NCBI GenBank assembly: GCA_963710135.1
Contig: CAVPYY010000003.1
Location: forward strand, 496,001-560,000
Direction: 5' to 3'
DNA length: 64,000 nt
Source: SG8-30 sp963710135
Lineage (GTDB): Bacteria; Pseudomonadota; Gammaproteobacteria; Steroidobacterales; Steroidobacteraceae
The notes below the pieces were generated by a model. It searched no databases, was not told the DNA's origin, and was given only the letters and a program-made list of their open reading frames with translations. Made by a program: the position numbers and the translations under genes. Below are positions 17,738-26,658 of this stretch, one piece after another. How positions within the stretch are numbered: the first letter of the stretch is position 1; each line of letters begins with the position of its first letter.

Positions 17738-20260
17738 ATGGCAAACAGTCTCGTCATTGTGGAATCGCCGGCCAAGGCGAAGACCATCAAGAAGTATCTC
17801 GGCAAGGACTTCGAGGTCCTCGCCTCGTACGGCCACGTGCGCGATCTGGTCGAGAAGGAAGGCGCGGTGGACCCGGATCACGGCTTCGCGATGAAGTACC
17901 AGGTCATCGAGAAGAACAAGGCGAAGGTCGACGCGATCGAGCGCGCCGCCCGCAAGGCCGAGCACCTGTTCCTGGCGACCGACCCCGACCGGGAGGGCGA
18001 GGCGATTTCCTGGCACCTGGCCGAGATCCTGCGCGAGCGCGGTGTCCTCGACGGCCGTGAACTCAAGCGCGTGCGCTTCTACGAGGTCACGAAGAACGCC
18101 GTGCGCGAGGCGATCGATCATGCCGAGTCGCTGAACGACAATCTGGTCAACGCCCAGCAGGCGCGTCGCGCGCTCGACTACCTGGTCGGCTTCAACCTGT
18201 CGCCGCTGTTGTGGCGCAAGATCAAGCCCGGCCTGTCCGCTGGCCGCGTGCAAAGCGTGGCGCTCAGGCTCATCTGCGAACGCGAGGACGAGATCTCGCG
18301 CTTCGTGAAGCAGGAGTACTGGACCATCGAGGCGCAAGGCGCCGTCGAGGCCGGGCGCTTCCCGGCGCGGCTGGTCGAGTACCGCGGCGAGAAGGTCGAG
18401 GTCGACACGCAGAAGGGCCGCTTCACCATCACCAGCGAGGCGCAGGCACGCGAGGCTGAGCGCACCATCGAGACCGCCGCGGCCGGCACGCTGACCGTCG
18501 CGTCGGTCGACCGCAAGCCCAAGCGCCGCAATCCGGCGCCGCCGTTCACCACGTCCACGCTGCAACAGGAAGCGGCGCGCAAGCTCGGCTTCACCGCACG
18601 CCGGACCATGCAGTCGGCGCAGCGCCTGTACGAAGCCGGCTTCATCACCTACATGCGTACCGACTCGGTCTCGCTGTCGAACGACGCGGTCACCGAGATC
18701 CGCGAGGCGATCAAGTCGACCTACGGCGCGAAGTCGCTGTCGGCGAGCATCAACGTCTACAAGACCAAGTCGAAGAACGCCCAGGAAGCGCACGAAGCGG
18801 TGCGCCCGACCGCGGCGGCCTTGACGCCGCAGCGCGCGGAGACGGACATCGAGGACGCCGACCAGCGGCGCCTGTATGCGCTCATCTGGAAGCGCGCGGT
18901 CGCGTCGCAGATGGCGCCGGCGGTGTTCGATACCGTCGCCGTCGAGCTGGTCGCCGGCACCGACACGGCGGTCGCCGGCGCGGCGCGCCACGCCTTCCGG
19001 GCCAACGGCCAGACCCTGATCGAGCCGGGCTTCCTCGCCGCCTATCACGAGGATCACGACGAGGACGAGGTGGTCGAGAGCGAGGACGAGAAGCGCCTGC
19101 CACCGCTCGAGACCGGCATGCGGGTGGAACTCGCCGCACTCCTGCCCGAGCAGCACTTCACCCAGCCGCCACCGCGCTACACCGAGGCGAGCCTGGTGAA
19201 GGCTCTCGAGAATTTCGGCATCGGCCGGCCTTCTACCTACGCCTCGATCATCGAGACGCTGCGCTATCGCGTCTACGTCGAGATGAACGGCCGCGCCTTC
19301 GTGCCGACGGACATCGGCAAGATCGTCGCCCGCTTCCTGGTGAAGTATTTCGAGATCTACGTCGACTATGGCTTCACCGCCCGGCTGGAGGACGTGCTCG
19401 ACGAGATCAGCAATGGCGAGCGCGAATGGCGTCCCGAGCTCGAACGCTTCTGGAAGCCTTTCAGCAAGCGGGTCGAGGAGATCGGCACCAGCGTCAGCCG
19501 CGAGGAGGTGGCCGAGTCCCGGCCCGTCGGGACCGATCCAGCGACCGGCAAGCCGATCACCGTGCGCATGGGCCAGTACGGGCCGTTCGTGCAGCTCGGC
19601 CATCGCGACGACGAGGAGAAGCCGAGGTTCGCGAGCCTGATGCCCGGCCAGCGCATGGACGACGTGACCCTCGAGGACGCGCTCAAGCTGCTGTCGCTGC
19701 CGCGCACGCTCGGCGCGACCGCTGACGGCGAGCCCGTGCTGGTCGGCCGCGGCCAGTACGGCCCCTACGTCAAGTACGGCAGCAAGTTCGCGTCGATCAA
19801 GGAAGACGACCCGTTCACGCTGACGCTCGAGCGCGCGCTCGAGATCGTGGCGGCGAAGGAAAAGGCCGACGCCCAGCGCCGCATCCTGGTGTTCGAGGAC
19901 GAGGGCATCTCGGTGCTCGACGGCCGCTACGGACCCTACATCACCGACGGCAAGAAGAACGCCAAGGTGCCCAAGCCGGCCATGGACAAGAACGTCGACG
20001 ACGAGACCAAGGCCCGCGTGTGGCGCGCCGCCGCGGCCAAGCTGACGCTGGAGGAATGCCGCGAGCTCATCGCGGCGGCGCCCGAAGCAAAGGGACGTTT
20101 CGGCCGGCGCGGCGGCGCCAAGAAGGCGGCCGCAGGCAAGGCGCCGGCGGCCGCCAAGGCCAAGTCGCCGGCACGCCCGGCGGCCAGCAAGGCGCGCAAA
20201 CCGGCCCGCAAGAAAGCGGCGGCGAAGACCACCAAGAAGAAGACGGCTCCGACCAAATGA
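17738..20260 (+). CDS. topA: DNA topoisomerase I
   Basis: 840 residues in an intact frame. The TOPRIM domain starts SLVIVESPAKAKTIKKYLG and carries the acidic DPDREGEA motif. The type IA core has SAGRVQSVALRL and the active-site Tyr in GFITYMRTDS. The C-terminal repeats (about residues 610-780) contain GQYGPFVQLG, GQYGPYVKYG and GRYGPYITDG. There are no Cys4 zinc fingers of the E. coli type. The final 45 or so residues are an Ala/Lys/Pro-rich tail like histone H1. Relaxes negative supercoils. It overlaps hemF by ATGA. Confidence 0.97.
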   Translation: MANSLVIVESPAKAKTIKKYLGKDFEVLASYGHVRDLVEKEGAVDPDHGFAMKYQVIEKNKAKVDAIERAARKAEHLFLATDPDREGEAISWHLAEILRERGVLDGRELKRVRFYEVTKNAVREAIDHAESLNDNLVNAQQARRALDYLVGFNLSPLLWRKIKPGLSAGRVQSVALRLICEREDEISRFVKQEYWTIEAQGAVEAGRFPARLVEYRGEKVEVDTQKGRFTITSEAQAREAERTIETAAAGTLTVASVDRKPKRRNPAPPFTTSTLQQEAARKLGFTARRTMQSAQRLYEAGFITYMRTDSVSLSNDAVTEIREAIKSTYGAKSLSASINVYKTKSKNAQEAHEAVRPTAAALTPQRAETDIEDADQRRLYALIWKRAVASQMAPAVFDTVAVELVAGTDTAVAGAARHAFRANGQTLIEPGFLAAYHEDHDEDEVVESEDEKRLPPLETGMRVELAALLPEQHFTQPPPRYTEASLVKALENFGIGRPSTYASIIETLRYRVYVEMNGRAFVPTDIGKIVARFLVKYFEIYVDYGFTARLEDVLDEISNGEREWRPELERFWKPFSKRVEEIGTSVSREEVAESRPVGTDPATGKPITVRMGQYGPFVQLGHRDDEEKPRFASLMPGQRMDDVTLEDALKLLSLPRTLGATADGEPVLVGRGQYGPYVKYGSKFASIKEDDPFTLTLERALEIVAAKEKADAQRRILVFEDEGISVLDGRYGPYITDGKKNAKVPKPAMDKNVDDETKARVWRAAAAKLTLEECRELIAAAPEAKGRFGRRGGAKKAAAGKAPAAAKAKSPARPAASKARKPARKKAAAKTTKKKTAPTK

Positions 20261-21175
20261 GCGGCGACATCGACCGGGAGGCCGTCAAGGCCTACCTGCT
20301 CGGACTCCAGGACCGGATCTGCGCGAGCCTCGAGGGCGCCGACGGGCGCGGGCAGCTTCCGTCGCGATACCTGGCAGCGCGCGGAAGGCGGTGGTGGCGA
20401 AAGCCGCGTGCTGCGCGATGGCGCCGTCCTGGAGCAGGGCGGGGTCAACTACTCGCACGTCATGGGCCAGCGCATGCCGCCGTCCGCCACCCAGCACCGG
20501 CCGGAGCTGGCCGGCGCCTCGTTCGAGGCCATGGGCCTGTCGCTGGTGCTGCACCCGCACAACCCCTATGCGCCGACCACGCACATGAACGTGCGCTTCT
20601 TCGTCGCGGATCCGAAGAATGCGGATCCCGTCTGGTGGTTCGGCGGCGGCTTCGACCTGACGCCCTACTACCCGTTCGAGGAAGACGTGCTGCACTGGCA
20701 CCGCACGGCGCTTGCCGCCTGCGGTGACGACGAGCTCTACGCCCGCCACAAGAAATGGTGCGACGAGTACTTCTTCCTCAAGCACCGCGGCGAGACCCGC
20801 GGAGTCGGCGGCCTGTTCTTCGACGACCTCAACACGCCGGACTTCGACACCTGTTTCGCCTATCAGCGCCGGGTGGGCGACGCGTTCCTGGAGGGCTATT
20901 TGCCGATCCTCGCGCGTCGCCACGCCACGCCGTACGGCGAGCCCGAGCGCAACTTCCAGCTCTACCGTCGCGGCCGCTACGTCGAGTTCAACCTGGTCTA
21001 CGACCGCGGCACGCTGTTCGGCCTGCAGTCGGGCGGACGCACCGAGTCCATCCTCATGTCGCTGCCGCCGCTGGTGCGCTGGGAATACGACTGGCACCCG
21101 GCGCCCGGTTCGCACGAGGAACGGCTCTACACCGACTTCCTGCGGCCGCGCGACTGGCTCACCGAGCTCGGCTGA
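20257..21175 (+). CDS. hemF: Oxygen-dependent coproporphyrinogen III oxidase (frameshifted)
   Basis: Converts coproporphyrinogen III to protoporphyrinogen IX in haem synthesis. Conserved blocks are GGGGESRVLRDGAV, HPHNPYAPTTHMN, VWWFGGGFDLTPYYP, KHRGETRGVGGLFFDDL and RRGRYVEFNLVYDRGT. An extra G near 20351 breaks the frame; removing it restores RGSFRRDTWQRAEGGGG. About 305 residues after correction, the normal length. It starts inside the topA stop. It works in the same pathway as HemB encoded at 24.2 kb. Confidence 0.95.
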
Positions 21176-21240
21176 GCCCGTAGCGCCATCACGCATCGGA
21201 GTCCAGCGTACAGGTCGTGCCTGGCGGGCTCCCTACTCCC

Positions 21241-21290
21241 GTGGCCCCTTCCTCCGTTCGGGAAGCCAAACTCACTGCGGAAGGGGCCAC
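21241..21290. repeat. 12-bp inverted repeat, possible hemF terminator hairpin
   Basis: GTGGCCCCTTCC at 21241-21252 is perfectly inverted as GGAAGGGGCCAC at 21279-21290. The 26-base loop contains a further small fold (CCG TT CGG). It is 65 bases after the hemF stop. No T-run follows, so if it terminates transcription it is not a classical intrinsic terminator. Confidence 0.5.
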
Positions 21291-21537
21291 CGTCCGCGCC
21301 CGCCTGTGGCGCTTACGCCTGATTCGTTGAGCCTCGATACGGAGGGGACAGGCACCGCTGGCACGGCCGTGCCGCAGGGAGCCTTGAGACGGCGGTGCCA
21401 GTCCCCGCGGGTCGAGGACGACTGTAGGCCTGTTGCGAGCGACTTTGGCTCGGCGGAGCGAGCAAGAGGCTCTACAGGAGTAGAGAGACCCGCGCAGTCG
21501 CGGCCGTGCCGCGGAATGCCATCATGGGTGCCACGAC

Positions 21538-21641
21538 GGGGACAGTCCCCTGCGGGGACAGTCCCCACGACAGTGCCGCTACGGGGACAGTCCCCTGCGG
21601 GGACAGTCCCCACGTTAGTGCCGCATCAGGGGACAGTCCCC
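21538..21641. repeat. Array of five GGGGACAGTCCCC palindromes
   Basis: The 13-mer GGGGACAGTCCCC occurs at 21538-21550, 21554-21566, 21583-21595, 21599-21611 and 21629-21641. Copies 1-2 and 3-4 form a 45-bp tandem unit (two palindromes joined by TGC, then a spacer containing AGTGCCGC); the fifth copy begins a third unit. It ends 3 bases from the stop of the small gene on the minus strand. It resembles REP/BIME-type extragenic palindromes. Confidence 0.85.
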
Positions 21642-21644
21642 AGG

Positions 21645-21926
21645 TTAGTCGGTCACGCGGCGTCCGCGGCCCAGGCGCTTGTTGACGGTGACGGTCTTGT
21701 CCGGCGCGCCACGCTCCGAGGCCCGCCGCGGCTTCGCGCGCCGGTCGTCGTACTTCTTGTAGACGCATTGACACTGGCCCGGCGTGTCGCAGTCCTTGAG
21801 TGGCAGCCGCGGTGCTTCCCGCGACAGAAAGCGCTTGTTGCGCAGGGCCTGAGCGGCTGCGCAGCTACTGGCGGAAGCGACGACGCTGACGGCGGCGAAC
21901 GAAGGACCGCTACTCTTGCCTGCCAT
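21645..21926 (-). CDS. Small conserved hypothetical protein, cysteine-containing, basic
   Basis: 93 residues. After a hydrophobic, Ala/Ser-rich N-terminus comes a basic core with RFLSREAPRLPLKDC, QCQCVYKKYDDRRAKPRR and a C-terminal NKRLGRGRRVTD. The combination of a Cys pair (CDTPGQCQC) with YDDRR and an Arg-rich tail ending RRVTD recurs in small uncharacterised proteobacterial proteins, so I regard it as a true gene. The N-terminal part may be shorter than drawn. No function is known. Confidence 0.6.
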   Translation of the reverse strand: MAGKSSGPSFAAVSVVASASSCAAAQALRNKRFLSREAPRLPLKDCDTPGQCQCVYKKYDDRRAKPRRASERGAPDKTVTVNKRLGRGRRVTD

Positions 21927-22037
21927 GGCGGTGCACCTGACTCGTTAGACTGGCTCGCAAATATCCTTGCCACCCATCACGCTACGCCCTTCCATGACGC
22001 CTGGAAAGACCCTGCAACCGGACCGCCGCGCGAGACC

Positions 22038-22893
22038 ATGAATTACCGCCACGCCTACCACGCCGGCAACTTCGGCGACGTGCTCAAGCATCTCGTCCTG
22101 ATCGCGCTGCTCGAGAAGCTCACGCAGAAGGACAAGCCGCTGTTCTTCCTGGACACTCACGCGGGGCGCGGCCTGTACGACCTCGAGGGCACCCTGGCGC
22201 GCCGCGCCGGCGAGGCCGACGCCGGCATCCAGCGGCTCGCCGCGGTGGCCGACCTGCCGCCGCTGGCGCAGCGCTATCTGGAGCTGGTGCGCGGCTGCGA
22301 CCCCGCCAATGCCGAAAAGCTGCGCTACTACCCGGGCTCGCCACTGATCGCGGCGATGCTGTTGCGCGACGACGACCGCGCCGCCTTGTGCGAGATTCAG
22401 CCCCGCGAGGCCGCGGGGCTGCGCGAGGTCTTCGGGCGCGACCGGCGCATTGCCGTGCACGAGCGCGACGGCTACGAGGCATTGCGGGGACTGCTGCCGC
22501 CGCGCCAGGGCCGTGGGCTGGTGCTGATCGACCCGCCCTACGAATCGCAGGAGCGCGAGCTCGACGACGTGGCGGAGGCGCTCGGCCTGGCGGTCGCAGC
22601 GTTGGCCGGTCGGCGTGTTCGCGGCCTGGTACCCCATCAAGCTCGCCCAGTCGATCGCCCGCTTCCATGCCAGGCTCGCCGCAGGCGTCGCCGGGTTCAT
22701 GGCGATCGAGATGTCGCTGTTTCCGGAGGACTCGCGCGCCGGAGGGTTGAACGGCGCGGGCATGATCGTCGTCAATCCACCCTGGCAGTTCGAGGAGCGC
22801 GTCGCGGCAAGTCTGCCCGCGGTGCACGCCGCGCTCGCGCCAGCCGGTGCCGGCGGCGTGCGGATCAGGTATCCCACTCCAGCGCGTTCATGA
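22038..22893 (+). CDS. rlmJ: 23S rRNA (adenine-2030 N6)-methyltransferase RlmJ (frameshifted)
   Basis: Family sequence from the start (MNYRHAYHAGNFGDVLKH), the SAM-binding LDTHAGRGLYDL, and the catalytic DPPY motif in VLIDPPYESQERE. The C-terminal part (FAAWYPIKL, GMIVVNPPWQ) is in another frame because of one extra base near 22600; correction gives about 284 residues, the usual size. It methylates A2030 of 23S rRNA. Its 3-prime end overlaps the convergent DUF3379 gene by 29 bases. Confidence 0.92.
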
Positions 22894-23559
22894 CACGCGC
22901 CGCCGCGCCGTCCAGATCAGTCACGCTGCCCCGCCGCGCAACCACGGCGATACTGCCCCGCGGCGCAGGCAGGATCTCGCCGGCGTAGCCCTGCTCGTCG
23001 AGTCGCTGCGGGGACTCGACGTCGCGATGGGTCAGCAACAGCACCGTCACCGGCCCCTGCTCCGTCTGCACGACGAGGTGCGGCACCCAGCGCCCGGCGA
23101 ACTTGCAGCGCAGCGCGTAGGTGACCGGTGGCGCGCCGGGCCGGAGCCGCAGGCCACTCGGGCTCAGAACTTCGTCAATGGTCTGCGCATCGATCGCCTG
23201 GTCTGCCTGCCATGAGGCGGGCTCGTGCTCGACATGGCCGAGCACCTCGGTCGCCAGGGTCGGCTCGGGGAACGATACCCACAGCGTCGAGGCAACCAGA
23301 ACGGCGAGCACCAGGCTCGCGGCGATCGCCAGCCAGCGCGACGGCGCGGGCACCGCCCGCGCGGGCGCTGGTCCCGCGACGCGCGCCGGCCGTGCGGAGG
23401 ACAGGTCGATCCGCATCGCGCGGCCGAGCACCTCGTCCATGGCGCGCATCTCGGCCCGGAAAGCCGCGCAGGTCGAACAACCCGCTGCATGTGCGAGGAC
23501 ATCGGCGTCCCGGCCGCAGGCTCGGCGCCGATGCGGCGACGGAACTCCATGCAGTTCAT
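22865..23559 (-). CDS. DUF3379-type anti-sigma factor (frameshifted)
   Basis: The N-terminus begins MNCMEFRRRIGAEP and, after correction of one missing base near 23515, continues HAAGCSTCAAFRAEMRAM, a zinc anti-sigma H-x3-C-x2-C motif. A single membrane helix follows (WLAIAASLVLAVLVASTLWV), then an extracytoplasmic domain of about 130 residues with PVTYALRCKFAGRWVPHLVV. The start overlaps the sigma factor stop (ATGA). I infer that it holds the neighbouring sigma factor at the membrane until an envelope signal arrives. Confidence 0.78.
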
Positions 23560-24071
23560 GCGTCGGCCTCCGGACGGAGCGCCTGGCGCAGCTTCTGACG
23601 GGCCCGGAACAGCCGGGTCAGCACGGCGCCCTGACCGAGGCCCATGTGGGTTGCGATCTCATCGGTCGTGTAGCCCATCATCACCTGCAGCACCAGCGGC
23701 TCACGGTACTCGTCCGGCAGCCGTACGAGCGCCTCGCGCATCTCCACGAGCGCCGGGTCCTCGTCACTGGCGAGCACGTCGGCCTCGGCTTCGATCAGCG
23801 CATCGAGGTTGGTCAGCTCGAGCCGCTTGCGCTCCCAGGTCCTGGCATATTCCCGTCGCACGATGGTCAGCATCCATTGTTTGGCCTTGCGGTCGTCCTC
23901 CAGCGAGTCGAGCGACTTCCACGCCCGCACCAGCGCTTCCTGAACGACGTCCTCGGCCAGCTCCCGGTCGCGGCCCAGCCAGAAGGCGAATCGCAACAGG
24001 TCCGGACGCAGGCCTTCGCAGAGTGTCGCAAAGCGCTGCTGCCTGAGCTTTTCGCCGCCGGTGTCGTTCAT
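23556..24071 (-). CDS. ECF RNA polymerase sigma factor (RpoE-like)
   Basis: 171 residues. Region 2: RFAFWLGRDRELAEDVVQEALVRAW, split here only for length, and AKQWMLTIVRREYART. Region 4: RLPDEYREPLVLQVMMGYTTDEI and the helix-turn-helix THMGLGQGAVLTRLFRAR. The paired downstream gene encodes a zinc-motif membrane anti-sigma, so this is a typical extracytoplasmic stress module. A TTTATAC sequence lies just upstream of the ATG, but no convincing -35 was seen. Confidence 0.92.
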   Translation of the reverse strand: MNDTGGEKLRQQRFATLCEGLRPDLLRFAFWLGRDRELAEDVVQEALVRAWKSLDSLEDDRKAKQWMLTIVRREYARTWERKRLELTNLDALIEAEADVLASDEDPALVEMREALVRLPDEYREPLVLQVMMGYTTDEIATHMGLGQGAVLTRLFRARQKLRQALRPEADA

Positions 24072-24209
24072 GTATAAAGACCGGGCCTGACGGACAGATA
24101 TTTCGGGACGCGGGACCGCCCCACCGGGGCCCCGCTGCCGGGCCGCTCGCGAGCCGTTCAGGGCCGCGGCCGACGGACTTTAACCCAGCTTCTGAGACAC
24201 GAGGAACCC

Positions 24210-25220
24210 ATGACCCACCGCGCAGCCGGCGCCTTCCCGCGGACCCGCATGCGGCGGATGCGGCGCGACGATTTCTCCCGCCGGCTGATGCGCGAGACGA
24301 CGCTCACGCCAGACGACCTGATATTCCCCATGTTCGTCATCGAAGGCAGCAAGCGGCGCGAGCCCGTCGCGTCGATGCCCGACGTCGAACGGGTGACCCT
24401 GGACGAGCTGGTGCGCGAAGGCGAGCAGCTGCTCGAGCTCGGCATTCCGGCCGTGGCGCTGTTCCCGGTCGCCGACCCGGCCAGCAAGTCCCTCGACGGG
24501 CGCGAGGCGTTCAATCCGAAGGGTCTGGCGCAGCGGGCGGTGCGCGCCCTCAAGTCCGCACTGCCCGAGCTCGGCGTGATCACCGACGTCGCGCTGGATC
24601 CGTTCACCACCCACGGCCTGGACGGAGTCATCGACGACAGCGGCTACGTGCTGAACGACGTCACCGTCGACGTGCTGGTGCGCCAGGCGCTGTCCCACGC
24701 GGAGGCCGGCGCGGACGTGGTCGCCCCCTCGGACATGATGGACGGGCGCATCAGCGCGGTGCGTGACGCGCTGGAACGCGCTGGGCAGGTGAACACCCGC
24801 ATACTTGCGTATTCCGCCAAGTACGCATCCAGCTACTATGGCCCTTTCCGCGACGCGGTGGGTTCGGCCGGCAATCTCGGCAAGGGCACCAAGCATTCCT
24901 TCCAGATGGACCCGGCGAACTCCGACGAAGCCTTGCGCGAAGTCGCGCTCGACCTCGAGGAAGGCGCAGACATGATCATGATCAAGCCGGGCATGCCGTA
25001 CCTGGACATCGTCCGGCGGGTCAAGGACGAGTTCGGCGCGCCGACATTCGTCTACCAGGTGAGCGGTGAGTACGCGATGCACATGGCCGCCGCGAGGAAT
25101 GGCTGGCTGGACGAGCGCGCCGTGGTGCTCGAAAGCCTCACCGGCATCCGGCGCGCCGGGGCGGACGGCATCCTCACCTACTTCGCCAAGAAGGCCGCCG
25201 GCTGGCTGCGGGAAATGTGA
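24210..25220 (+). CDS. hemB: Delta-aminolevulinic acid dehydratase (porphobilinogen synthase)
   Basis: Condenses two 5-aminolevulinate molecules to porphobilinogen, the second step of the common tetrapyrrole pathway. The Schiff-base lysines are in YSAKYAS and MIKPGMPY. The metal site reads DVALDPFTTHGLDG, lacking the three cysteines of zinc enzymes; this is the magnesium-type enzyme as in Pseudomonas. 336 residues, intact frame. aroE starts inside its stop codon (GTGA overlap). Confidence 0.97.
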   Translation: MTHRAAGAFPRTRMRRMRRDDFSRRLMRETTLTPDDLIFPMFVIEGSKRREPVASMPDVERVTLDELVREGEQLLELGIPAVALFPVADPASKSLDGREAFNPKGLAQRAVRALKSALPELGVITDVALDPFTTHGLDGVIDDSGYVLNDVTVDVLVRQALSHAEAGADVVAPSDMMDGRISAVRDALERAGQVNTRILAYSAKYASSYYGPFRDAVGSAGNLGKGTKHSFQMDPANSDEALREVALDLEEGADMIMIKPGMPYLDIVRRVKDEFGAPTFVYQVSGEYAMHMAAARNGWLDERAVVLESLTGIRRAGADGILTYFAKKAAGWLREM

Positions 25221-26054
25221 CCGCCGTGGCCGATCGCGACCGCTACGCCCTGTTCGGACACCCGGTCAGCCACAGCTGGTCGCCATTCATCCACGGACTG
25301 TTCGCGCGCGAGCTGGGTCACGAGATCGAGTACCAGCTCATCGACGTCGAGCCGGAGCGTTTCCGCCGCGCGGTGCTCGAGTTCTTCGTGCGACGGCGGT
25401 CGCGGCGCAAACGTGACCGTCCCGCACAAGGAAGCGGCGGCCGAGGTGGTGAACGAGCTGACCCCGCGCGCCGAGCGCGCCCGCGCCGTCAACACGCTCG
25501 TGTCCCGCGAAGGCGGCGTGAGACTGCTGGGCGACAACACCGACGGAGCGGGCCTCGTTGCCGACCTGGTCGGCAACCTGCGCATCGCGCTCAGGGACAG
25601 CCGCATCCTCATCCTGGGCGCTGGCGGCGCGGTGCGCGGTGTGCTGGAACCCCTGATTGCCGAGCGCCCCGCCGTGCTGTGGATCGCGAACCGCACACCG
25701 GCGCGGGCCGAGGGCCTGGCGCAGGAGTTCGCCGAACTCGGCGCGATACGGGCGAGCGGATTCGCCGAGGTCGATTCACGGCCCTGGGACCTGGTCATCA
25801 ACGCCACCTCGGCGAGTCTGGCCGGGCAGGTGCCGGAGATCCCCGCCGGCGCGGTCGGCGCCGGCACGGTCTGCTATGACATGGCCTATGGCCGTGGCGA
25901 CACGCCGTTCGTGACCTGGGCGAAGGAGCACAAGGCCGGGCTCGCCGTGAAGGGCTGGGGAATGCTGGTGGAGCAGGCCGCGGCTTCCTATCAAGCCTGG
26001 CGCGGCCTCAAGCCGCCGACCGCTCCGGTCATCGGCGCGCTGCAGTCCCTCTAG
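25217..26054 (+). CDS. aroE: Shikimate 5-dehydrogenase (frameshifted)
   Basis: NADPH-dependent reduction of 3-dehydroshikimate to shikimate. The N-terminal substrate motif is FGHPVSHSWSPFIHG, the catalytic Lys is in NVTVPHKEAA, followed by NTDGAG, the nucleotide-binding LILGAGGAVRGV and a typical C-terminus (KGWGMLVEQAAASYQ). One extra base near 25389 splits the N-terminal 58 residues from the rest; about 278 residues after correction. The start is GTG at 25217 (or GTG at 25226); the former overlaps hemB by 4 bases. Confidence 0.93.
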
Positions 26055-26103
26055 TCATCCGGCTCCCGGCCGGGACGCCCGGCCACGCGAACGGCTAGGA
26101 CCG

Positions 26104-26658
26104 CTACAGGTAGCCATCCTTCACCTTGACGTACCAGCCGGCGCTGTAGGCGAGCTGCGCAACCTCCTGCTCGGTGAGGGCACGGGCCCGTCGCGCCGGG
26201 CTGCCCACGTACAGCGAGCGCGTCTCGCAGCGCATGCCGGGCGTGACCATGGCCCCGGCGCCGATCAGCACCTCATCGGCCACCAGCGCACCGTCCATCA
26301 CGATCGCGCCCATGCCCACCAGGCAACGGTTGCCGACGGTGCAGCCATGCAGGATGACGCGATGCCCGAGCGTCACGTCGTCACCGACGGTCAGCGCGAA
26401 GCCACCGGGAAAGTACGGGCCGTCGTGGGTGACGTGCAGCACCGAGCCGTCCTGGATGCTGGTGCGCGCACCAACCCGGATGACGTTGACGTCGCCGCGC
26501 ACCACCGCCATCGGCCAGACCGAGCAGTCGTCACCGAGGGTGACCTGCCCGATGACCGCCGCGGCCGGGTCGACGTAGACACGTCGCCCGAGAGTGGGCG
26601 TCACGCCCTGCCAGCTGCGGATGTGCCGGGGCTGCTGCACTTCGTCTTGCCCGCTCAC
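26104..26658 (-). CDS. Gamma-class carbonic anhydrase family protein
   Basis: A left-handed beta-helix built of hexapeptide repeats (AVIGQVTLGDDCSVWP, VGARTSIQDGSVLHV, VTLGHRVILHGCTVG, VGMGAIVMDGA). The His residues in SVLHV, LGHR and ILHG fit the gamma-carbonic anhydrase metal site. I chose the GTG at 26658, which overlaps the glutathione reductase stop (GTGA), giving 184 residues, the usual length for the YrdA/CaiE-type branch. Whether it hydrates CO2 is not certain; many of these proteins have no proven activity. Confidence 0.85.
   Translation of the reverse strand: MSGQDEVQQPRHIRSWQGVTPTLGRRVYVDPAAAVIGQVTLGDDCSVWPMAVVRGDVNVIRVGARTSIQDGSVLHVTHDGPYFPGGFALTVGDDVTLGHRVILHGCTVGNRCLVGMGAIVMDGALVADEVLIGAGAMVTPGMRCETRSLYVGSPARRARALTEQEVAQLAYSAGWYVKVKDGYL

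Larger units (their letters stand above)
21176..21644. other. Intergenic region rich in palindromes
   Basis: No gene with coding character was found in these 469 bases. The stretch holds a 12-bp inverted repeat (21241-21252 and 21279-21290), the 14-bp palindrome GGCACGGCCGTGCC at 21360-21373, and an array of five copies of a 13-bp palindrome at 21538-21641. Plus-strand transcripts from hemF and minus-strand transcripts from the small gene at 21645-21926 converge here, so some of these could act in termination. Confidence 0.6.

Noticed and set aside
20712..22988. A 758-residue frame covering the hemF end, the intergenic array and rlmJ
   Set aside because: The first 440 codons are non-coding or out of frame with hemF; RlmJ begins at its own ATG at 22038.
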